64,000 nucleotides of DNA from Hypericum androsaemum (lineage: Eukaryota; Streptophyta; Magnoliopsida; Malpighiales; Hypericaceae), in assembly GCA_963995505.1 (NCBI GenBank), contig OZ023182.1:10036707-10100706 (forward strand). The letters are read 5' to 3'. The notes beneath the pieces were generated by a model. It searched no databases, was not told the DNA's origin, and was given only the letters and a program-made list of their open reading frames with translations. The position numbers and the translations under genes were made by a program. Below are positions 35,716 to 48,084 of the stretch, piece after piece (within the stretch, counting starts at the first letter, position 1; the number at the start of each line of letters is the position of its first letter).

Positions 35716-36690
35716 CACCTCCACACTTGAATCTTTGCTTGTCCTCAAGCAAAAGACTCATACAAAACTCTAAAACACAACAAATAGAGCAAAAGTTGGC
35801 ACACCCTTAGCAAAAAGAACACCCCAAAAGTTTGATCTGGCTTCGCAAGTCCACCCCACAACCAAGTAGTTTACTCCCCCGGAAGCAAAAATAGGAATAC
35901 GCAAGGACTACACTCTCGAAAGTTTAAACAAGCTCTAATCTGAAGAAGGTGAGGCTAGGGGGTTGACCACTCAGAGGATATAAAATTATTTAAGCTCACC
36001 ATTTAATAGTCTAACTTCTCGATAGGGACGAATTTTTTGGAATATATTTTTTTAACGAGGCCGACAAGTACAACCTTTTACCTTTACAAGAGTGAAGTCT
36101 ATATATTGGGGGTAGTACTTAGGTGGGAGTGATTGACAGTATACTAGTTCATCTCTTTTCTTTTGGGCTCCTGGGTAGTACTAGGGGGTGAGTTCAATTT
36201 TTTTTTTCATATTCTTATTGCAGATGTACTGACCTGGTTTTATTTGTTAATGAAGTAATGCATACCTCTCAAAAAGATTAAGGGGTCGTTTGTCCCCTCG
36301 TGCCAAAAAAAAATATGCATGCAATTTGACCATTTGAGGGGCCAACCACCCATGGGCCCGCGAAAGAGTGAATGTGTAATACAATTAGCCCAATCCAAAT
36401 CGGCCGCAGCAGAAGGGAGAAGGAGAGTCTCTAAAAATAATGAGACATCTTCAACCTCACCTCAGCGATAAGCCTAAATCCAAATTCCAATCCACACACT
36501 CCACCACTCCCTTCGATCTTCCACTTGCCGTCCACATCCCCCCTATCGATCAATTTATTAAAAAAAGACTCTCTTTTTTTCCCTAAAAAAATAAATAGAC
36601 ATACGAATAGTAACCAACATCTATTCAAAGCCACCTCCTTTTGCTCCACACAACTCAAAGTTCCCTCCTTTTTCCCTTCCGAAATTAACA
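35716..36690. other. Retrotransposon-derived and promoter sequence upstream of PGK1
   Basis: The first part continues the Gypsy internal region (minus orientation). From about 36300 the sequence resembles the promoter and leader of the plastid PGK gene. No ORF with a recognisable motif was found. Confidence 0.5.
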
Positions 36691-36699
36691 CAAAGAGAG

Positions 36700-39069
36700 A
36701 TGGCCTCAGCCACGTCACCCACCACCCTCTCCCTCCTCAAGGCCACCGCGTCCTGCTCCTCCGCAGCCGCCGCCCGTCCTCGGGCCATCTTTCTCCCCGC
36801 ACGCGCCGCCGCCCTCCCCCGGGTGGGTCTCTCCACCTCCGACCAGTCGTTCCTGCGCCACGTGGACTCAAAGGTTGGGTCTTTGGCGGGGAGGCAGGTG
36901 GCGGCGATGGCGAAGAAGAGCGTGGGGGACTTGACCGACTCAGACCTGAAGGGGAAGAAGGTGTTCGTGAGGGCTGACCTCAATGTGCCTCTGGACGACA
37001 GCCAGAACATCACCGACGACACCAGGATCAGAGCCGCCATCCCCACCATCAAGCATTTGATCTCCAACGGCGCTAAAGTCATTCTTTCCAGCCACTTGGT
37101 AGGTCGCTTCTTTTAGCCTCTTGTTATTATTTGGTGTCTCTACCCACCCGCCTTAAGACCGACTTGTTGGGTTAGATACGGAAATTCTAACATTTACGGG
37201 TGTAATTTCAGGGGCGACCAAAAGGTGTTACCCCCAAGTACAGCTTGGCTCCTCTTGTTCCCAGGCTATCGGAACTCCTAGGTCTTCAGGTAAAATACTA
37301 TCTTGACGATGATGTGTTGGTAGAGACCTAAGGCAAGTTGGAGTTTTTGTGTTTGCTTGATGGATGATGCCAATTCGGGTTTTGCTAAATTGGACCAGGT
37401 CGTGAAGGCTGACGACTGCATTGGACCCGAGGTGGAGAAATTGGTGGCTTCTCTTCCCGACGGTGGAGTCCTTCTTCTTGAGAATGTTAGGTTCTACAAG
37501 GAGGAAGAAAAGAATGAGCCGGAATTCGCAAAAAAGCTTGCTTCTTTGGCTGATCTCTATGTCAATGACGCCTTTGGAACTGCTCACAGAGCTCATGCCT
37601 CAACCGAGGGAGTTACCAAGTTCTTGAAGCCATCAGTCGCTGGCTTCCTTTTGCAAAAGGTGCACTTTTGTAGTTTTCTTTGCATTATCATCTCCATCCA
37701 TCCTTAGATTTGTCCTTCATGAAAACTGGAAGAGAAGTATGAATAGCATATGCCTTTTCCTGATCTGACTGAATGATCGAGTATAAGATGGCCTACTTTA
37801 ATGTTTCCTTGCATAAAAAATACTTGTTCAAATAATGGGACTCGAGACAAGCCTGCATATGCTATCATTCATGTCAGAAGAAATGTGCTTTGATTTGGTC
37901 CCAGACTTTGCAGCTTGCTCTTCCGAAAGAGTTTTTCAGTCCGAATCCTGAAAAGTTCTGGTTGTACTCTAACTTGGTTTCACCGATGTTGTTTTAGGAG
38001 CTGGACTATCTTGTCGGTGCAGTTTCCAGCCCGAAGAGGCCCTTTGCCGCAATTGTTGGTGGTTCAAAGGTTTCATCCAAGATCGGAGTTATTGAATCAC
38101 TCCTAGAGAAGTGTGATATACTTCTTTTGGGTGGAGGAATGATCTTCACATTTTACAAGGCACAGGGCCTCTCTGTTGGTTCCTCCCTGGTTGAAGAGGA
38201 TAAGTTGGAGTTGGCGACATCTCTCCTTGCAAAGGCCAAGGCAAAGGGAGTTTCACTATTACTCCCAACTGATGTGGTTATAGCTGACAAGTTTGCTCCT
38301 GATGCTAACAGCAAGGTCTGCAGTTTAAATTGAAGTAGTTACAAAAGCATGTCTTTGTTTTCACTTCTACCCTGCCGTAAAGGGACACCCCGTAAGTGAG
38401 TGAGTGTGTAATTACTGTTTCCTGTGTACTGCAGATCGTGCCGGCATCAGCAATCCCTGATGGGTGGATGGGTCTTGATATTGGACCGGATTCCATCAAG
38501 ACATTCAACGAGGCTTTGGGAACTACCCAAACTGTCATCTGGAATGGACCGATGGGGGTGTTCGAGTTTGAAAAGTTTGCTACTGGAACAGAGGTATGCT
38601 ACAAGTTATTGCTTCATTCCTAGTTGTTGCTACTGGTTTCAGTCCCCTGGGGGCTGAGGAGTCCTGAGTTGGAGATACCTTCTCTTGCATTATGACTCCT
38701 TTGAAAAGCAAGCTAGACCAGTTTGTTGTAGAAGAGATGAAAGATGTCAGCGCGGTCAACTACGTTATAGGCAACCAACTGGTTTTTGGTCAGTCAGCTA
38801 TGAGTTGTATCTAGTGTGATGAAGAATGATAATGTGTGTGCTTAAACAATTGGTTACAGGCTATTGCTAAGAAGCTAGCTGAGATAAGTGCGGCGGGAGT
38901 GACTACAATCATTGGTGGTGGTGATTCGGTGGCTGCAGTAGAGAAGGTGGGAGTGGCGGAAGCCATGAGCCACATATCAACTGGTGGGGGTGCGAGCTTG
39001 GAGCTGTTGGAAGGCAAAGAGCTTCCAGGTGTCCTGGCTCTTGATGAAGCTATAGTGGTTGCTGTGTAA
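36700..39069 (+). CDS. PGK1: Phosphoglycerate kinase, chloroplastic, 474 aa
   Basis: Six exons keep frame: 36700-37098, 37212-37289, 37399-37659, 37998-38315, 38435-38593 and 38860-39069. About 70 N-terminal residues rich in Ala, Ser and Arg form a transit peptide; the mature enzyme starts near [19 protein letters not shown]. Signatures are [11 protein letters not shown] (3-phosphoglycerate site), [70 protein letters not shown] and the nucleotide-site Gly-rich [17 protein letters not shown], ending with [16 protein letters not shown]. It uses ATP to phosphorylate 3-phosphoglycerate in the Calvin cycle in the stroma. All active-site motifs are intact. It is followed 1.3 kb later by its cytosolic paralog on the same strand. 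Confidence 0.97.
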
Positions 39070-40379
39070 GATGGAATCCTCCTCTTTCTTCTTTTTCTGC
39101 TCAACCATCCCTCAAGCCAACGCCTTTGTTGTGAATTTATAGAGGAGAGATGCTAGTTTGTTTGTAGGAAGGTATGAGTTATTGTTGTTGTAAATTATAT
39201 ATTCTCTTGGACTGCCAGAGGAGGAGTCTCAGAAACACCACCTTTGCTTTGCTTGCCTGCCATTGGCGACTCTTGGTCGGGCAAGAAGAACAATCAAAAG
39301 CTTATTTGAATAAATGGCTGATTTTTTTTTTAATCACATGTAACTGAGTGTTCTGCTTAATGTCAAAGGCGTGGTGGAGGCAAATTCTGGAATAAACATT
39401 GAATCTATCAGAAATCTAAATCATGCTCACATAATAATTATCAAATTTACCGAATCATATTTGTTTAGTGTATGACAATAATTGGACTGGCTTTCATTTT
39501 GTCCACAAAACAAAAGTGATCAACTTTTTTTTCCTGGAGGAGATCATCGCGTGACTCTTTGACTTGTGCAGAAAGGCACGGCTTTAAATAAGTAGCTGAG
39601 ACTGAGGCTTCTCGTTGTGGCCACAAAGTGCAATTTCAAAGATGACGTGGGACATAGGAAATGTTAGTAATTGTGTCTGGTCCGGATTCCACTGTCGGTG
39701 CTTCGATGGACGCCAACACGAAATCTCCATCCAAGCTGCTGAGCAGAGTATTGGCTCACAGATCAGATATTTCCATTTCAAAAACGATATGATTTTCCTC
39801 CTTTTGACAACAGTATCGAACTGGCAATGTCAAAGTTTGGCATTCTAGAACATTCTCGCGTAGCTTACAAGTTGTTTTCTCTACGCACGGCAACACAATA
39901 TTCGAACCCAAGGCAGAATATTCTCCGCATAAATTAAATAAAGTAGAAAAACTTTTTTTTTTTGGCCACAGAATAAAGTAAGAATCATTAACCGGATCAC
40001 AGACCAACATAAAAAGTAAAACCACCGGCTCAAACCCAGGTCCGCACCCCTAGAAAATAATAATAGAGAAAAAAGGAAATAAACAAAATTAAAGGAAAAG
40101 CCGAAAAGGCTCTCTCTCTCTCTCTCTCTATTAATAATAAAACCCACTACCTCTACCCTCGAAGACATAGACACTTGTCCGTTGATTGAACCATTCGTCC
40201 AATAGCGGAAAGCTCAAGAACTTCCTCTCTCTCTCTCTCTATCTCTCTCAAACAGGTAAAGCTTCCATCTTTGGTCCGCCTTGTAGCTCTTATTTGGTTA
40301 CTGGGGGATTATAGGTGCTAATCTGTGAATCTTTGTCTGATTAGAGTTACAGAAAGCAAATAATAATATAAAAAAAAGG
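39070..40379. other. Spacer between the PGK genes
   Basis: Contains the PGK1 3' UTR and the promoter/leader of the cytosolic gene. Two CT runs (about 40110-40130 and 40224-40239) lie in the leader region, just before a probable leader intron whose donor reads CAG|GTAAAG near 40256. No other gene is evident. Confidence 0.5.
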
Positions 40380-40585
40380 ATGGCAACGAAGAAGAGCGTG
40401 GGGGTCCTGAAGGAGGCTGATCTGAAGGGGAAGAGAGTGTTAGTTAGGGTTGATCTCAACGTCCCTCTCGACGACAACTTGAAGATCACGGATGATACCA
40501 GGATCCGTGCCGCCGTCCCCACCATCAAGTACTTGATGGGTAACGGCTCCAAAGTCGTCCTCTGCTCCCACTTGGTATAACAACC

Positions 40586-40623
<38 letters not shown>

Positions 40624-42461
40624 TTCCTCTACTGTTTGTTTTTGTTATCTGGGTTTTCACTTGGGCTGAAAAAGATTGGATCTTTCGACTAATTTATTGG
40701 GAAAGATGCCTCCTTTTTGTTGGGGCCGTTGTGGTCGCTGATCTGTGATCTCCGCGGCCTCAGATTTACGCGGCTTGATTTAGTGAGGTATTGCTAAGTA
40801 CCTGGAGATGTGTTGGTGCTTGGATTAGATTTGAAGTGTTCAACTTGTTGCCAAAATTATGCATCGTTTGTCGATCTTGTTTTCGATCGATACCCTTTTG
40901 TGCATGTATGGATCTCCTCATTGAGAATCCTTGGCAGTGTGTGTAACCGGGCTCTTTGATTCTGATTTTCAGGGGCGCCCAAAGGGTGTCACACCCAAAT
41001 ACAGCCTGAAGCCTCTGGTACCCAGATTGTCTGAACTTCTCGGAGTCGAGGTCCCTGCCGATCCCACTCTCTCTATCCCTCTACTGTTTGTTTCAACTTA
41101 CGAGGCTCTTATGTTTATCTTGCTCCTCTGTAATAGGTCAAGATGGCTGATGACTGCATCGGTGATGAAGTTGAGAAGCTGGCTTTGGAGCTGCCGGAAG
41201 GCGGCGTTTTACTTCTTGAGAATGTGAGGTTCCACAAGGAGGAGGAGAAGAACGAGCCAGAATTTGCCAAGAAGCTAGCTGCTCTTGCCGATGTGTACGT
41301 CAACGATGCCTTTGGCACTGCTCACAGAGCTCATGCTTCAACAGAGGGGGTGGCTAAATATGTTAAACCTGCTGTTGCTGGTTTCCTTATGCAGAAGGTG
41401 TGTTAAATAGCATGTGCTTCTTTTATAATTCTGCTGCTATTTTTTGTTATTCTGCTGTTCTGGCTGGTGATTTGACCTACTTCTGTAATTGCAGGAACTT
41501 GATTATCTTGTTGGAGCTGTAGCAAATCCCAAGAAGCCATTTGCTGCAATTGTCGGTGGTTCTAAGGTGTCGTCCAAGATTGGTGTGATTGAGTCCCTCT
41601 TAGCGAAGGTCGACATCCTCTTGCTTGGCGGAGGAATGATCTTTACTTTCTACAAAGCCCAAGGGCTTGCTGTTGGATCCTCCCTGGTGGAGGAGGACAA
41701 ACTTGACCTTGCTACCTCCCTCATGGAGAAGGCCAAGACCAAGGGTGTGTCTCTACTGCTGCCTACTGATGTGGTTGTGGCTGATAAATTTGCTGCGGAT
41801 GCCAATAGCAAGGTTTGCCTGCTGACTTCTTTGCTGGTTGCCTAGTTGCCTTTGTTGTCTTGGTTTCCTGAAAGCAACTCTGGAGGAATATATTCTTATT
41901 CATTGTGCTTAAGTTAGGGGGCAGATGCCTAATGTATGCTAAACTCGGATGAAATTGCCAGCGGGGGCAGACTATTCTTGAGCCTCTTCTGATGGATGGT
42001 TTGTGTGCAGGTGGTTCCGGCATCCCAGATCCCTGATGGGTGGATGGGATTGGATATCGGACCTGATGCTATCAAGACCTTCAATGAAACTCTGGATACA
42101 ACCAAAACTGTCATCTGGAATGGCCCTATGGGTGTCTTCGAGTTTGATAAGTTTGCTGCAGGAACTGAGGTAATCAGGATCAACTAACAGATCCCATCCA
42201 TCAAATCTTTACCAACTTCAGATGGGCTATTGGTTGGTTAAACTAAAACATGATTTCCTGTTGCAGTCGATTGCAAGGAAGCTTGCGGACCTCAGTGGAA
42301 AGGGTGTGACGACCATCATCGGAGGAGGCGACTCTGTTGCTGCCGTGGAGAAGGTTGGCCTTGCAGACAAGATGAGCCACATCTCAACTGGTGGGGGTGC
42401 CAGCTTGGAGCTTCTGGAGGGGAAGCCGCTTCCCGGCGTCCTCGCTCTTGACGATGCATGA
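40380..42461 (+). CDS. PGK3: Phosphoglycerate kinase, cytosolic, 401 aa
   Basis: Six exons: 40380-40574, 40973-41050, 41137-41397, 41495-41812, 42011-42169 and 42267-42461. There is no transit peptide; the protein starts [19 protein letters not shown]. All PGK motifs are present ([68 protein letters not shown]). Exons 2-5 are 78, 261, 318 and 159 bp, exactly as in the plastid gene beside it, which shows common descent by tandem duplication. The enzyme acts in cytosolic glycolysis, transferring phosphate from 1,3-bisphosphoglycerate to ADP. The second intron is only 86 bp and open in frame at its start, so an ORF caller may read through it. It ends GVLALDDA, shorter than the plastid copy. Confidence 0.97.
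40589..40621. repeat. (CT)n microsatellite in intron 1 of cytosolic PGK
   Basis: A CT run of about 33 bases lies 15 bases after the exon 1 donor. Confidence 0.9.
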
Positions 42462-43747
42462 GCCAGAGTAGTCCTGGTCTGATCCTATGTCTTTGGGATA
42501 TATCGGTTGGTTTAACAACCAGAGAGAACTTGATGATGATCAATGTTAGAGAGGATGTTTTGTAGAGGCTGTACCAATAAATGTTTTCACCACCTGGACA
42601 CATCTTTTTAAAGGATGTACTAAACAGTTCAATTATTTGGATGCCTTTTGGAATGTTGATGAGTTCATCTATATCTACATTTTTAGCACATCTACATTTT
42701 TATTTCTGAATATATAATATATTAAGAATAACCGAGGGGAAAGAGCATTAAGCCTAACGAGGTAAATTTGATGATTATTAATGAACCCCAGTCCAAAACG
42801 GTTATATTAAGTTAGGTGAGTGGAGATCATTGGAGTTCAGCAAATTTTTTCTAACAGTTTTTTAACAAATGCTAATTATAATTTTTTAAAAATATACAAT
42901 GAATTGGGCTCTCGATAAACAAGTCCCAATGCTTGGGAATGAGCCAATCTTCCTGTGCAACAGGTCGAAGGGGTTCCAGAACATTTGAAACTCAATCTGG
43001 ACCTTAATGATTAGTCGTGTGTCAAAAATCTGACAGTACTAGTTCTCTCGGGGTATTATGGGTTTTCACTCCCTTCCATCTATCTTTCCTCCCTTCCATC
43101 TATCTTTCCTCCCCCACTCTATTTCTTCCGCCTTCCACCTTTCACACTCCAGTTCTGGCGGCCGTTCGCTCTAGTTCCGGCGACCCATCTTCACCAGTCA
43201 CCTGATCTATGGCAGATCCGGACCTAACCGCATTAGATCTAGACCTCCCTGGCGTCGCCCCTCTCCGACAAGGCATCGTCTACTTCTAGGTACTCGTCGA
43301 GACTATCCAGGAGCTGGCCTAGCTCCCAGCCGCGCTAACCGAAGCCGTTCAGGAGCTTCACCAAGACCCAGGAGCTCAACCTTTCTCCCCGCAGCCTTCT
43401 AGGAGCTCATCGGAGCCGTTCAGGTAGGTCTAGTCGGCCAGGTTCTCTCTAGTCCGGGTCTCCACCTCGTTTCTCCAAGCGCCCCGAGCCATAACTCCGG
43501 CAATCGCTCCCGCCAATTTTCTTCTTAGGTCTCGGCTCCACTTAACTTTTCGGGGCCATCCATCTTCTCAATAGGGTTAATGGATTCGACTCTTGAGGAT
43601 TGATCTATCTTGGCAGGTAGTGCAAAGGGGCATGGTGTATTTGTTTTTGCTGGGTAGTTAAGTTTCTGATGCATTTGGACTCTCAAGAGGTTGTAATTAT
43701 TACAACTAGTAAAGACGCACGCGCGATGTTCGCGTCGTTCTATTTCA
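42462..43747. other. Intergenic after the PGK pair
   Basis: After the PGK3 3' UTR (to roughly 42600) the sequence is AT-rich. From 43060 it is CT/C-rich with a duplicated 20-base unit (CCCTTCCATCTATCTTTCCT at 43072 and 43092). No coding motif was found. Confidence 0.5.
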
Positions 43748-44045
43748 GAATTTTGGGGGTTCGGGGTTGGGGTCGAGGTCCAGGGTCCTGGAGTCGGGAG
43801 TAGGATTGGGAGTCTAAGGTCCAGGGGGTCCGGGTCTGGGGTTAGTGGTCGGGGTCCGGGGGTCTAGTGGCAGGGTACAGGGTCCGGGGGTTGGGGGTCA
43901 GGGTCCAAGGTCTGGGTTCGGGGGTCTGGGGGTCTGGGGGTCCGGGGTTCGGTGGTCTGGTGGTCCATGGTCCGGGGTTCGGGGGTCTGGGGTCCAGGTT
44001 CCGGGGTCTAGGGTCAGAGGTGGGGGGGTCGGGGTCTAGTGTTCG
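43748..44045 (+). repeat. G-rich imperfect array (GGGGTC/GGTCCGGGG), potential G-quadruplex tract
   Basis: Nearly 300 bases made of variants of GGGGTCTGG and GGTCCGGGGTTCG, with dozens of GGG or GGGG runs 2-6 bases apart on the plus strand. This is not telomeric sequence. Open frames across it (Gly/Val/Gln-rich) are artefacts. Confidence 0.85.
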
Positions 44046-44649
44046 GGGCTCTAGGTGCCCGTCAGGTCTGCACAGGCTTAAATCGTTTCATGTTTTGTTT
44101 GTTTCGGGAACTTGGCTCTAATTAGGGTTGCTCCCCTGTATAAACTCATATAATAGGTTGTCCAATGTGTGACAAAAATTGTAGTGACGCACAAATAACG
44201 GAAAATCCTAGTTTGGCACGCCCCCAGACGTAGTCATTGTTGATGAACTGGATCACCAAATTTTGTGTTCTCTTCGTTTTGATTTCGTTCTTCGTGATTG
44301 CTGGCCTATTATTGTTTAAAAAAAATGTGGTCGGTGATCTTGGAGTAGCTTGGATTGCCAGTGATGATGTGGTCTGGCATCGGGTTTGGATTCTATTTGT
44401 ACGCGTGTGTGCGCGAATCGAGAGACGGGGAGGGTGGTGTCGTGGCCGTGGATAACCATGGATGCTGAGTCCTTCTTCTTCTTTCTTGTGACTAGGCAAC
44501 GATGAAAAGGGGAAATGGCAACGGTGGCGGGGTGGCTGCTGCTCTTTGAAATAAAACCCTAAAATTTAACATCTCAATTTTTCATAATTCCCAAATTATC
44601 TTAGCGATTGGAAGTTTTGGGCCCATGATGCCGGAACCATAAAACCAAC

Positions 44650-44890
44650 TGTAACAAACTTGATTTAGGAAATTAGGAATCAGGAACCTTAATTGTTATA
44701 ATTGAGGAAATAGAGAAGAACAAGAGAAAAGGTAGAGAGGGATAGAAGAACGAAATAATCTGTTTCTTGTGTTTAATGTCAAATATCAGAATGATTCTAG
44801 AGTCTATCTATTTGCTATTTATATTGTGATCAATTACATATTGATCACTCTAACTTGCAACTATTACATTTGAGTCACACGTATGTTATA
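44650..44890 (-). repeat. 3' LTR of the 3.4-kb element
   Basis: This matches the repeat at 47842-48084. One terminus has mutated from TG to TA (plus-strand end reads GTTATA instead of GTTACA). Confidence 0.88.
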
Positions 44891-45104
44891 ACTCCGCCCT
44901 TCAAAAGAACCTTGTCCTCAAGGTTCAAGGAACATTGAAATCGAAACACTGAACTCGCCCGTGCACCATAGCTGTTCGTTGAATTGTAGCTGAACTCCGA
45001 GTGCCTCTTGCAGTCAAGGCACTTGCCATGGTTTGATCTCTGCAGTGCTGTGCAAAGTTGCAGACTCTCTGCTGCACAAAATCTTGCGAAAGCTTGTATA
45101 CATG

Positions 45105-47054
45105 TTAGATAAATGTGCAATGCAGATGGATCACCATGTCCCAATTGACCTTGCTATTGAACATGCAATGGATATCATCTTCACATATGAACTTGAGATC
45201 ATCATCGCCGTTACCAACAACAAGCTCACTTGAACAAGCACTAATCTCCAGCGAGTAGGAAAACATAATGCCTGCAGATTCACTGTCAAAAATATCAGCA
45301 AAGCCAATCAGTTTCAATCCAGCGAAGCTTAAAACTATTAACCAATAACCTTCAATTGTAATCATCTTCAGTTGATTATCACAACAACTCCCTCCTTCAA
45401 TGAAAACCTTGACCTCGAGGTTTCGAACATAACAATCAAGACATCTATTCCAAAGGTCTATAACATCATCCCTTGTAGCAAGTGCCCATTTCCTTACGAA
45501 ATCAGCAGTTCCTGACAAAGCTTCAAATGTCAACAATGCGGCACCATCATTTGAGATATAGCAAGAAACTATCAACATGATAACCAAGTGCGAAAATGGA
45601 CAGTATAATGGCAGCCAATATAGTGTTACAAGGATGCTCTGGTCATAAAAAATTATGATGGATTTTCTCAAAAGCAACAATCAAGTTATCTCTTGTTGTG
45701 AAAGAAGGATGCTCAACTGTTAGAATCCTAAAGTACCAACCCACTACTACCATTTCATCTCCACAGTAGGAAGCTAATATTACCATTTGATGATGGTAAT
45801 TCCCATCAGTTGGCCAACGAAATACAAATTGCTTGTATAACTTGAAGCTGTTGCTGTGTACTCTAATTTTTTGGAATTCACTGTCCTATACAACTCTTTA
45901 TACCTTGTAAGATCACCCAATATCAAACTGCCATATATCCATTTCTCAATTATCAGGTCAAGCTCAGAGAAATTACACTTAGCATTCAAACCTTTCATCA
46001 AGAAATTGATCATTTGGATTGCTGTTAACCTTCCTTAAGAATTAGCTGCAGCTACTCTTGTATTTAGAATCCACAACCCTGATAGCATCAATAATCTTGC
46101 ATAGACTTCAACAACCAAGACATTATGCTTAGCCAAGGAACTCATCAGAATTTCCACTATGTTTTTCAATGCATATGTACCACCAAACACATACGTATCA
46201 TCAACTTTAACCCAGTGAACAACTAAAGATGTCAGCTGTTCCCACCACTCATCTAGGATCCCTTTGGCGTATGAGCACTGTACACTGCTGTATTTCAGAA
46301 ATTCTAGTACAGATGCTAAGTCGGCTCTTGCTATCAACAAGGCAATAATCTTTTCTGTAGTAGCAACAACTTCATCACCAACTTCAGCAACAACATTCTT
46401 TGCACCATGCCCTTTACTACCAAGCACCACAATAGCCTTCAGCTTTTCAAACTTCTTCACGTATTTCTTAACCATTCTCAACTGATTTAACTCAGCGCTT
46501 GTCTTAACAAAATAGTTCGTCCAATCAACTTCACCAAGGACAGCCTCAAAGTCTCCTGGATCCCAACTCTGAAACGTAAATCTCCACTGAACTCCACTTC
46601 AACAACTCTGTTTGAACTCTTTAGTTACTTTCAAATCATCAGGCGGCTTAGATTTCACATCCAAATGGTCGATATCAAAATCAACAACAAAGAAAATAAT
46701 ACAACCTACTTCAGCATCCACCAATTCCTTTTCAATCTGATCATCAAAATCAGCGTTGGCATGCTCTATGTTATCGGTAGCATAATTTGGTTGCACTTCA
46801 CGTCCCGCAACTACACTTTTTGCCAAAACCAATTGCCTAGGACATTGAACACCACCCTTCTCATACAATTCAGCCGCATTAGCAGGCCCCGAATCACCTA
46901 CTTGCGCATGAACAGCATCACAAGGAGACTTGTATACTTCTTTCTTAACATCCGTACATCCTAAAACAGAATCCTCCACTAACCCAATGTGGTTTTCTCT
47001 TCCAAATTCACAAGAATCCTTAATAAGATTACGACATTTAGGCTCGACCAACAA
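45105..47054 (-). pseudogene. Unidentified coding region(s) behind gag in the 3.4-kb element
   Basis: Four minus-strand open frames follow gag: 47054-46599 (151 aa), about 46590-46035 (at least 148 aa; the frame is open upstream of its first Met, including SWDPGDFEAVLGEVDW), 46013-45780 (77 aa) and 45680-45105 (191 aa). Their amino-acid composition looks like protein (acidic and hydrophobic alternation, few low-complexity runs), and they are separated by single stops or shifts. That suggests one decayed long ORF. None contains a motif I recognise from retroelement pol or a host family. They may be captured host sequence or a lineage-specific accessory ORF. Confidence 0.45.
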
Positions 47055-47123
47055 GACTACATCAACATCAGAATCTTGGTCATTAACCTATTGTTTTTCC
47101 TCGGTTGTCTCACAACTCATTGA

Positions 47124-47789
47124 TTAATCAACATTTTCATCATCGTCCTCAAACCGCTCACACAAAGCATCTGTAAAATCATCCGAGTAAGTCTCTTCGC
47201 TGCCGTTAAAGGACCACGACGCAAACCACTCTTTTGCCCTACCGACCAATAAATCTGCCACTAGGCTAAATTGATAAACCTCAACAGATGGGTAAATATC
47301 AAAATACTCCTCACAACCCTCAATCCAATCCTCCGGGTTGACGCCCAAAAATGAAGGGAGACTAGGAAAACCCAGTCGAGTCAAGAAATTATTTACCTTG
47401 TTATCATGAATTTCCGAGGCCCATTCGTCCAAGAACTCGTCCAAAAATGGATTCTGGCAAGGCTCGATTTTGACTTCCCGGGTCAGGAACTCTTGGCGCT
47501 TCTTCGATGCGAGGATCATGTATCGCGACATCGTCTCCGCTTCATTCCAGCAACTCCCTGAAATTGGAACGGGACGGTTACCCATCCACCTGTGCGAACC
47601 CTCCATTGGCAAGGGCAACAGGGAAGACCTCCGGGAAATCTCCTTAAACTTCGCCATCGATTCCTTACGAATCTCCTCTGAATCTTTACGGAGCTCTTCA
47701 AACAGCTTGCCTCAACCACCATTTTCCTCTCTAAGAACATGAAAATGTCGTGACTCCTTCTGTCCAAGAATATGGAATTGCTGTGCCAT
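47124..47789 (-). pseudogene. Gag-like ORF of the 3.4-kb element
   Basis: The frame probably began at the ATG at 47789 (MAQQFHILGQ...), 41 bases after the primer-binding site, but a TGA near 47712 interrupts it. Reading resumes at the Met at 47657 and runs 177 codons. The second half carries the Gypsy Gag capsid pattern: VNPEDWIEGCEEYFDIYP, then GRAKEWFASWSF, then DDFTDALCERFED. No zinc knuckle is visible. The ORF ends before any protease or RT. Confidence 0.7.
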
Positions 47790-47829
47790 TTTCCTTATGC
47801 ACGTCTTAATCGAGTTCCAAGAACCGGAA

Positions 47830-47841
47830 GCTCTGATACCA
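47830..47841 (-). other. Primer-binding site (initiator-Met tRNA)
   Basis: The minus strand reads TGGTATCAGAGC directly after the 5' LTR, the commonest plant LTR-retrotransposon primer site. Confidence 0.9.
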
Positions 47842-48084
47842 TGTAACAAACCTGATTTAGGAAATTAGGAATCAGGAACCCTAATTGTTATAATTGGGGA
47901 AATAGAGAAGAACAAGAGAGAAGCTAGAGAGGGATAGAAGAATGAAACAATCTGTTTCTTGTGTTTAATGTCAAATATCAGAATGATTCTAGAGTCTCTA
48001 TCTATTTGCTATTTATATTGTGATCAATTACATATTGATCACTTTAACTTACAACTATTACATTTGAGTCACACATATGTTACA
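47842..48084 (-). repeat. 5' LTR of the 3.4-kb element
   Basis: The minus strand begins TGTAACATATGTG and ends TTTGTTACA, with TG...CA termini, directly joined to the primer-binding site. Confidence 0.88.

Larger units (their letters stand above)
44650..48084 (-). mobile_element. LTR retrotransposon, 3.4 kb, gag-like ORF but no recognisable pol (non-autonomous)
   Basis: Two direct repeats of 241-243 bp (44650-44890 and 47842-48084) share nearly the whole sequence. Immediate flanks are CCAAC (44645-44649) and TCAAC (48085-48089), a 5-bp target duplication with one mismatch. On the minus strand the right repeat is followed at once by TGGTATCAGAGC (47841-47830), the initiator-Met tRNA primer-binding site. 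The left repeat is preceded by the purine-rich GAAGGGCGGAG (~44892-44902). The element therefore points left. Its internal ~2.9 kb has a gag-like ORF and further unidentified frames. No protease, reverse transcriptase, RNase H or integrase motif was seen, which fits a gag-only (TR-GAG-like) non-autonomous element. Confidence 0.88.

Noticed and set aside
40931..41227. Alternative PGK3 ORF running into intron 2
   Set aside because: Splicing the 86-bp intron restores the exact PGK sequence and the exon lengths of the plastid copy.
43845..44121. Gly/Val/Gln-rich ORFs
   Set aside because: They arise from the G-rich repeat array and differ only by frame.
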